Of a stretch of DNA of 16,254 nt, positions 1 through 5,816 are shown piece after piece. This DNA comes from Candidatus Woesearchaeota archaeon (GTDB taxonomy: Archaea > Nanobdellota > Nanobdellia > Woesearchaeales > GCA-2686295). Below the pieces are notes generated by a model. It made no database searches. It had not been told where the DNA came from and saw only the letters and a list, made by a program, of their open reading frames with translations. The position numbers and the translations under genes are program-made. Location: contig NZBB01000028.1 in the NCBI GenBank assembly GCA_002686295.1, positions 1-16,254 on the forward strand, read 5' to 3'. How positions within the stretch are numbered: the stretch's first letter is position 1; the number at the start of each line of letters is the position of its first letter.

Positions 1-1779
1 ACTTCTTCATGGGTTGGTCTTGGATGGGGATTAAGCATTGGTCAGATTTCTCGTTCAGTCGTTGGTGTACCTGATGATATGAAAGATAATGATCATACAA
101 ATGTAATTATGATACATGAAGAATGGCAGGAAGATGAAAGATCTGCTTGGGAGCGTTTTGTACAGGATTATTTGTTAGCAACAATTCTTTTTATAGTAGC
201 AATTATAATGCAGTTTATTGATTGGTCTTCTACAACCACTCAATTTCTTGCTACTTTAGCATTTGCATTAATATCATCAATAGCTACTCAGTATTATTTT
301 ACTGGTGGTATTGATTGGAATTCTGTAGCTACAGATGTAGTTTTTTCTGCTGCAACTTTTGGTTTTGGAGAAGTTCTTAAAAATATTAAAATGTCTGCAG
401 AAATAGCTCAGTTCGTAAATCTTGCTCAAAGAGCAATGTCTTTTAAGAATTGTGCAGCTATGGCTTCTACAGTTGTATCAGGTTCTTTATCTGGTGGATC
501 AACTCATGCAGAAGAAGGAGAATACACCAGATTATCACAACAAAATGGTTTTCTATACTCACCTCATTATCAGGAAAGTTATAGTGATGACAATTATTTT
601 TATCATGATGGAGGACAGCCAGATATGTGGAATCTTGGTGGTCCAGATGTTTCAGGAACAATGATAATTGGTGGAGAAGTAACACCTGACTATTTTGTTG
701 GTTTGAATTATCCACCTCTTGTTCCAAAGTTCTATCTTTCAGATACTCCTTCTTTGGAAAATACTGATATAAAGTTTGTGCTTGCAGTAGATGGGAGCAT
801 TGAAATGTTTATAGTTAAAGGTTCAAGTGGAAAAAAATATATTTATGGGCATCCTGATGTTGAAGGAAGTGTTGAAAAAACATGGGTTTCAGCTTCGTAT
901 AGAGAATATGATGATGACATAAGTAGCGATTGGAGTTATCACACAAGAGATTTCAATGGAATAGTTGAACCTCATATAACTAACTGGAAGGTAACAGCAA
1001 TACTAAGTCCTGATTATATTGATGGAGGAGGAGATGAATTTTATCCATTAGATTCAGAAGGGAGTAATAAAGGCAGTTGGGTTGCTTTTGAATACGACTT
1101 GAAACACTCTTATAATAATGGTAATGATGCAAATTGTGGTTTTGGTTATAGCAATAAACTCGATGGAACACCAGATTATATGGATAGTGGAAATATGCAA
1201 TCTTGGTCAGGATCAATAGTTGATATTAGTTATCTAAAAAAAATAATTACTCCTACGCATGAAGCAGAATTTTTTATCTCAGAAAGAGCAGATGGAAGAG
1301 AAGGACAGCCAGATTGGTATTATCCTAAAGATAATTATTATGGGCCAATGAGTTTTAATATTCCTCCACCAGGGGATTGTCCATATACTTGTGATGGATC
1401 TTCGTCTAATAATTGTTGTACTGGTTCTTATGATTGCGCTAGTGGGGAATATGATGGTGAAAACGCAGATACATGGACCTGTACACCTAATAGTTTTGTT
1501 TGTGCAACACCAAATTGTGGTTGTTCAGGAACAAAGACAAGTACTGATTATCCTTATAAGCTTGACAGAATAGACTTAAAGACAAGAAGCTCTAGCGTTG
1601 TGATTGGAAAAGTAATTTTTAACAAGGGAGTTTCAGATGAAGATACTTATTTATTGAGAGAAGGTTCTCCTGGTAATGATAATTATTTCAACATTAATGG
1701 AGGTGTGTACACTTTGAATAATGTGGCTGTTTGTGATGCTTCAGGCAGTGAATGTAAGACAACATATTTTAAATATTAA
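1..1779 (+). CDS. RHS-family surface protein, N-terminal segment (5' partial)
   Basis: The frame is open from base 1, so the Met at base 79 is probably internal. Residues 6-18 read GLGWGLSIGQISR, followed by GVPDD, the N-terminal signature I recall from Bacteroidetes-type RHS proteins. Further motifs follow in the family's order: GGQPDMW (about 180-200), TNWKVTAI, YLKKIITPTHEAEF (411-424), SERADG, and YKLDRIDL (about 519-526). Two insertions are unusual. A hydrophobic pair at about residues 56-73 and 80-100 could form a membrane hairpin, followed by an Ala-rich stretch. A Cys-rich module lies at about 460-510. The protein ends in TTYFKY, mid-family, and the next gene appears to continue the RHS sequence. 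No catalytic domain is seen. I infer an extracellular or membrane-tethered shell segment; RHS membership is fairly sure and the role is not. Confidence 0.8.
   Translation, partial: TSSWVGLGWGLSIGQISRSVVGVPDDMKDNDHTNVIMIHEEWQEDERSAWERFVQDYLLATILFIVAIIMQFIDWSSTTTQFLATLAFALISSIATQYYFTGGIDWNSVATDVVFSAATFGFGEVLKNIKMSAEIAQFVNLAQRAMSFKNCAAMASTVVSGSLSGGSTHAEEGEYTRLSQQNGFLYSPHYQESYSDDNYFYHDGGQPDMWNLGGPDVSGTMIIGGEVTPDYFVGLNYPPLVPKFYLSDTPSLENTDIKFVLAVDGSIEMFIVKGSSGKKYIYGHPDVEGSVEKTWVSASYREYDDDISSDWSYHTRDFNGIVEPHITNWKVTAILSPDYIDGGGDEFYPLDSEGSNKGSWVAFEYDLKHSYNNGNDANCGFGYSNKLDGTPDYMDSGNMQSWSGSIVDISYLKKIITPTHEAEFFISERADGREGQPDWYYPKDNYYGPMSFNIPPPGDCPYTCDGSSSNNCCTGSYDCASGEYDGENADTWTCTPNSFVCATPNCGCSGTKTSTDYPYKLDRIDLKTRSSSVVIGKVIFNKGVSDEDTYLLREGSPGNDNYFNINGGVYTLNNVAVCDASGSECKTTYFKY
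1378..1482 (+). repeat. Cys mini-module, copy in first RHS gene
   Basis: It encodes CPYTCDGSSSNNCC, then a Cys, then a WTC ending. The pattern CPxxC, NCC, single Cys, aromatic Trp-x-Cys recurs at the mature N-terminus of the third gene. Here it interrupts the RHS-type sequence between SERADG and YKLDRIDL. Confidence 0.6.
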
Positions 1780-1780
1780 A

Positions 1781-4132
1781 ATGAATAAAAAAATTAAATT
1801 ATTGTTTTGGATGATTTTATTAGTTTGCATGATAAACTATGTTATTGCTTTTTATCCTTGTGAGAGTGGAAGTGATTGTAATATTGAAACAGTTATTCCA
1901 TGTCAGTTAAGCAGTGAATGTGGAACAGGCAATACTTGTAATGATCAGGATGGAGATGGGGTTTTTACTTGTTATAGTGGAAGCTCAGAAAGCTCAGAAC
2001 TACATATGCGTAGTCATAATGTTGATTATAATAAAAACAAAATTGATGCTTATGGTTTTTATTTTTATCTAGGATCTGCAGATTATCATAATGCTCCAGG
2101 AAGTTCTCAGATTAGTGTTGTTTACGGAGGATCTTTTGATTCTATTGGCAACTCACAAAAAGATGCTTGGACACTGAAAAAAGTTATTTGGCCGACAGGT
2201 GCAACAACTCAATGGGTTTATGAGGAAGATCAATGGTTTACAGCACCAGGAGATGAGGCTGATCCGGTCAGTCCTTCTCATAAAAATTATTATGCAAGAC
2301 AAAGAGATGATCCTTCATGTTATTCAAATTTTGGAGGTGGTTTAAGGGTTAAAAGCGAATTAACTTGTAATGGAATTGGTGATTGTCAGGCAAAATTTTA
2401 TGATTACACAATGTACGATGAAGAGCTTGGATGTGTAAGAACCTCTGGATCAGCAGATGTGGTTCCATATATTCCTTCAGACGAATCAGAATATGATACA
2501 AGAAGACCAAGTCATTCAGGAGGTCCTTATACTAGTGGAGGAGTTATTTACAATGTTGTAACTGAAAAACTTACAGGAATAAATGGATTTGTTAAAAGAT
2601 ACTTCACAACAACTGATAGCACACCAGAAAACACCGGAGGGATTATTGATTTTAATGCTGAAGATGAAAAACTTTCAATTGCTGCTCCAGGCAATGATTA
2701 TATGGGTACTGCAAGAACCATTAGCAATGCATTAAGAAGAGGGCTTGAATATAAAAAGGAAGCTTATAGCGATGATGAAAATATGGGTCGAAAAGGTCTT
2801 TTATCAGAGAAAAAAGTTGAATTCACGACTAATAAGCATTTTGATTATAGTTTTGGAGGAATAAAACTTCATGGATTAAACACTTTTTTCAATGATGAAA
2901 TAGTTTATCCGGGAAGACTTAAGGATAAGGCTTATGGTTATAAATCAGCAACTATGATTATAAACAGTATTAGTACTAGAATTTATGATGTTAATACAAA
3001 TAATTATTATGAGACAATAACTAGTCATCTGGCTTTTGACCCTAAAACAGGTATGCCTACAATAATAAAATCTGAGAATTTTGACAAAGATAAATTACAA
3101 GTAATGAATTATGCTTACAATTATGTTCCTGAATTAGAAACTAATGGTGCATTTGCACTTCCTGGAACTTTAAGAATTTATGAAGATTCAATAGCAAATG
3201 GTAATCTAAAAAGCGCATCTAAATTAATTTATGAAGACTTTGGTGGTGGAAGAGTTTATTTATCTACAACTAAATCATGGAAAGATTTAGATGATGATGG
3301 AGTTGATGATGTGGGTGAATGGATGACAACTTCATTAATTAATTCTTATGATGATTATGGACAATCTTTAGAAACACAAGATTCTAAAGGAAATAAAGTA
3401 TTCATAAGATATAATCCTGATTTTTTTCTTCCAAGTAAAGGATGGAACACTGCTTATGGAAGTGATGCAAACCCTACTTGGACAAAGACTTACAACGATT
3501 ATGGTTTAATAGAAAGTGTGACAGATGAGCAAGGTATGACAAAGACTTATGAGTATGATGGTCATTTAAGCATTGTTAAAACAATTATTACAGGAGACAC
3601 AAGTAGTGATCCATCTGAAGAAATAATCTATCATTCTTATGAAAGCCCGACAAATCCTAATTGGAGACTTACAAAACAAAAGTTGAGCTCTGGAGTTTAC
3701 ATGCAAACAAAATCATTTACAGATGGTTGGAGTCAAGATATTCAAGTTCAGAAATGGGTTGAAGGAAACAATTGGTTGGTGTATATGAAAGAGTTTAATG
3801 CACATGGAAAATATCGAGATTATAAACCATTCATTGCAGCCACTAATGGAGATTATTATACTGATACACCAACAACTGCTTGCACAGAGTATCATTATTA
3901 TGATGGTCAGCTAAATTTGGTGAAAACGAAAATCTTGTTTGATGGAACAAATATTCAGTATATTTATGGAAGTAAAGATGGTTATCCAACTATAACTGTG
4001 AAAGATGAAATGAATCGTGTTTCAAGATACACTTATGATTTGCTTGGAAATATAATTAGCGTAGAGCAAGGTTTTACAGGAAATTATCTTTTATTAGGCT
4101 TTGAAAACTTGCCTAAAACACCTCCATGTTGA
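1781..4132 (+). CDS. Secreted RHS/YD-repeat protein, second segment
   Basis: The ATG at 1781 lies one base after the previous stop and opens a clear signal peptide (lysines, then a hydrophobic core about residues 7-21, ending near VIAFYPC), so it is preferred to the upstream in-frame Met at 1721. Residues about 24-75 are a small Cys-rich spacer with a CNDQDGDG calcium-type motif. From about residue 77 the RHS sequence resumes with DYNKNKIDAYGFY, then DAWTLKKVIWPTGATT, GGLRVKSE and VTEKLTG, all in the order of Bacteroidetes-type RHS proteins as I remember them. YD repeats follow near the end (YNDYGLIESVTDEQG, YTYDLLGNIISVEQG). The last 20 or so residues (ending KTPPC) no longer look like RHS. 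The product is 783 aa. It is probably co-translated with its neighbours and exported by Sec; no toxin or enzyme domain is visible. Confidence 0.85.
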   Translation: MNKKIKLLFWMILLVCMINYVIAFYPCESGSDCNIETVIPCQLSSECGTGNTCNDQDGDGVFTCYSGSSESSELHMRSHNVDYNKNKIDAYGFYFYLGSADYHNAPGSSQISVVYGGSFDSIGNSQKDAWTLKKVIWPTGATTQWVYEEDQWFTAPGDEADPVSPSHKNYYARQRDDPSCYSNFGGGLRVKSELTCNGIGDCQAKFYDYTMYDEELGCVRTSGSADVVPYIPSDESEYDTRRPSHSGGPYTSGGVIYNVVTEKLTGINGFVKRYFTTTDSTPENTGGIIDFNAEDEKLSIAAPGNDYMGTARTISNALRRGLEYKKEAYSDDENMGRKGLLSEKKVEFTTNKHFDYSFGGIKLHGLNTFFNDEIVYPGRLKDKAYGYKSATMIINSISTRIYDVNTNNYYETITSHLAFDPKTGMPTIIKSENFDKDKLQVMNYAYNYVPELETNGAFALPGTLRIYEDSIANGNLKSASKLIYEDFGGGRVYLSTTKSWKDLDDDGVDDVGEWMTTSLINSYDDYGQSLETQDSKGNKVFIRYNPDFFLPSKGWNTAYGSDANPTWTKTYNDYGLIESVTDEQGMTKTYEYDGHLSIVKTIITGDTSSDPSEEIIYHSYESPTNPNWRLTKQKLSSGVYMQTKSFTDGWSQDIQVQKWVEGNNWLVYMKEFNAHGKYRDYKPFIAATNGDYYTDTPTTACTEYHYYDGQLNLVKTKILFDGTNIQYIYGSKDGYPTITVKDEMNRVSRYTYDLLGNIISVEQGFTGNYLLLGFENLPKTPPC
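1936..1959 (+). repeat. 24-bp identity shared with the giant gene, copy 1
   Basis: These bases encode CNDQDGDG and are identical to 7994-8017. The copy sits in the Cys-rich spacer after the signal peptide of the second gene. Confidence 0.85.
4071..4078 (+). repeat. 8-bp direct repeat gttttaca, left copy at RHS break
   Basis: The repeat lies where the RHS sequence of the second gene breaks off (codons ...EQ-GFT). The matching copy is at 5546-5553, at the point where RHS sequence resumes. Both copies are read in the same codon phase (Gly/Ser-Phe-Thr). Confidence 0.5.
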
Positions 4133-5814
4133 AAATGAAAAAAGAAAAAGAAACAAAACAAAGAATTGTTCAAGTATCAGTTTTTATACTGTTTGCTTTA
4201 ATATTATTATTTTTTAATGCTAATTTAGTAGTTGCATGTCCTGAGAGCTGTGTTTCTGATTCAATCTATCATAATTGTTGTGAAGATTTTGACAGCTGTA
4301 TTGGATATTGGTCAGGTTTTAGTACTATTTGGAGTTGCAGTTCTTCTGACGGTTCTGGTGGAGGAAGTTCTGGTGGAGAAACAATAATTTGTTCTCAAGG
4401 AACTTTTTCAAGTGAAAATTCTGGAAGCAGACCTGATTGTACAGTTACAACTTCTCAAACAATAACTGGAGGGGATATTGTTCCAACATTTTATTTTGAT
4501 GATTTCACAATTAATTCAGGCGTAACATTAACTCTTAAAACTTCTGCAACAACCAGTGGTGGAGGTAGGGCAGAAGGTGGTTCTGGAGGAACAGGAAGGC
4601 ACTGGGCTGGTTCAGGAGGAAATGCCAATCATGCAGGCAGAACAGTTTTATGGGCAGGTACATATGGTGATTGGTATCAAGCTAGCAAAGGAATCAGTGG
4701 TAATGGAGGAACAAAAGGAAGTGGAAGTACATCTTGTTCAAAATCTCAAGGAAGTGGTTGTGTAAGTGATAAGGGTTGTGGAGGAACAGGAGGTTATGCT
4801 GGTGGAGGCATAATAATTGATGCTTCTGGAATAGTAATTATAAACGGAATCATTCAAGCATCTGCTGGTCATGGAGATGATGGTACAGATGGTAAAGGCA
4901 ATACTTGTTGGGGTTCTTGGGGTAGTTGTTGTGATTGTGATTCTACTTTTGGACAAAGAAGATGTGGAGGAGGAGGAGGAGCTGGAGGTAGTGGTGGTGG
5001 TGGTGGATATGTTGAAATAATAGCAGATTATTTGTCAGGTAGTGGTTATATTTATGCAGATGCAGGTAATGGAGGCGATGGAAAGAAAGGAGGATATACT
5101 GATCATCTATCTTCTGGTTCTGCAGGTGGTGGTGGTGGTGGTGGAGATGGAGGAATAATAGTTATTAATTCAATAGTTGATTCTAATTCTCCACTTAAAT
5201 CAAGTGGTTTAGGACATTATAGTGTTGAAAGAGGTAAAGGTGGGAAAGGAGGACCAAATCCTAATGAAGATACAAGACTTGGAGCTCCAGGACAGCATGG
5301 AGAACTAGGAAGTGTTGAAATAACATTGTATGAATGTAACAATTGCGATACAAATGGTTGGTGTTTCTGTTCAAGCGGGTGTTTTGAACCGCAAGGAACA
5401 ATAATCTCTTATTCTGAAACTTGTGGAGGAAGTATAAGTCAATGTAATAGTTGTAGTTCAGCAGATAGTTATCCTTGCTCATGTCCAAGTGGTTGTTATC
5501 AATCAACAGGAACTATTTTAACATCTGGAGTTTGTGGAACAGGAAGTTTTACAAATACTTATAATTATGAATATGACGTGTTAGGAAATTTATTATTAGT
5601 TACATTCCCAGATACAGACCATTACGATTCATATCAAATAGTACATCAATATAATGCTATGAGCCAAATAATATCTTCAACAAACCCTGATTCTAATGAA
5701 AAAACTTTTGTTTATGATTCAAGTGGAAAAGTTGTTTTAAGCCAGGATGCAAGAGATAGAATAATGAGTTATAATTACGACTCTTTAGGAAGAGTTAGAG
5801 AGGTGTTTTATTAG
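4126..5814 (+). CDS. Secreted glycine-rich beta-helix-like protein with C-terminal RHS segment
   Basis: The gene overlaps the preceding one by 7 nt; an ATG at 4135 (MKKEKETK) is an equally good start, and neither has a clear Shine-Dalgarno site. The signal peptide ends near VVA-CPESC. A Cys module (about residues 38-70) resembles one inside the first gene. Residues about 85-397 are extremely glycine-rich, with alternating hydrophobic strands such as GIVIINGIIQASAG and GYIYADAGNGGDG, which suggests a beta-helix or solenoid surface domain. Residues 403-473 hold two copies of a Cys-rich repeat. RHS sequence resumes at about residue 476 (YNYEYDVLGNLL) and continues through FVYDSSGKVVL to YDSLGRVREVFY, where the protein simply stops. 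The mix suggests a surface spacer domain grafted onto a piece of RHS shell; the function is inferred only. Confidence 0.85.
   Translation: MLKMKKEKETKQRIVQVSVFILFALILLFFNANLVVACPESCVSDSIYHNCCEDFDSCIGYWSGFSTIWSCSSSDGSGGGSSGGETIICSQGTFSSENSGSRPDCTVTTSQTITGGDIVPTFYFDDFTINSGVTLTLKTSATTSGGGRAEGGSGGTGRHWAGSGGNANHAGRTVLWAGTYGDWYQASKGISGNGGTKGSGSTSCSKSQGSGCVSDKGCGGTGGYAGGGIIIDASGIVIINGIIQASAGHGDDGTDGKGNTCWGSWGSCCDCDSTFGQRRCGGGGGAGGSGGGGGYVEIIADYLSGSGYIYADAGNGGDGKKGGYTDHLSSGSAGGGGGGGDGGIIVINSIVDSNSPLKSSGLGHYSVERGKGGKGGPNPNEDTRLGAPGQHGELGSVEITLYECNNCDTNGWCFCSSGCFEPQGTIISYSETCGGSISQCNSCSSADSYPCSCPSGCYQSTGTILTSGVCGTGSFTNTYNYEYDVLGNLLLVTFPDTDHYDSYQIVHQYNAMSQIISSTNPDSNEKTFVYDSSGKVVLSQDARDRIMSYNYDSLGRVREVFY
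4237..4338 (+). repeat. Cys mini-module, copy in third RHS gene
   Basis: It encodes CPESC, then HNCC, a single Cys and IWSC, with spacing close to that of the copy at 1378-1482. It begins directly after the predicted signal peptide cleavage site. DNA identity is modest; the cysteine pattern is what is conserved. Confidence 0.6.
5334..5545 (+). repeat. Two tandem Cys-rich repeats of about 35 residues
   Basis: Copy 1 reads CNNC ... CFCSSGC ... GTIISYSETCGGS and copy 2 reads CNSC ... CSCPSGC ... GTILTSGVCGTGS. Each has six cysteines in matching order. The pair sits between the glycine-rich domain and the resumed RHS segment. Confidence 0.8.
5546..5553 (+). repeat. 8-bp direct repeat gttttaca, right copy at RHS resumption
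   Basis: This is the partner of 4071-4078. Collapsing the 1475 bp between equivalent points would give ...SVEQGFT-NTYNYEYD..., a smooth in-frame RHS sequence. An 8-bp match in AT-rich DNA is not rare alone; its location and phase are the noteworthy points. Confidence 0.5.
5798..5804 (+). promoter_or_regulatory. Ribosome binding site of the giant RHS gene
   Basis: The bases gagaggtg lie inside the end of the third gene, about 12 nt before ATG 5817. The spacing is slightly long, but this is the only good match and it supports the start that carries the signal peptide. Confidence 0.5.
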
Positions 5815-5816
5815 AA

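Noticed and set aside
1762..2007. acatat direct repeat at the first RHS break
   Set aside because: Only six A/T-rich bases, in different codon phases; joining them produces a stop codon at once.
4119..4125. cacctcc, the anti-Shine-Dalgarno sequence itself, sits directly before the ATG of the third gene
   Set aside because: No clear pairing partner or mechanism nearby; a seven-base match is easily chance, and translation is probably coupled through the 7-nt overlap.
4060..4140. Programmed frameshift joining genes 2 and 3
   Set aside because: No slippery heptamer is seen, and gene 3 begins with its own signal peptide, which would be buried in a frameshift product.
4079..5553. The inserted blocks in the RHS sequence as inteins or introns
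   Set aside because: No intein splice motifs (N-terminal Cys/Ser block, terminal HN-C/S/T) or homing endonuclease are visible, and the blocks contain stop codons followed by signal peptides.
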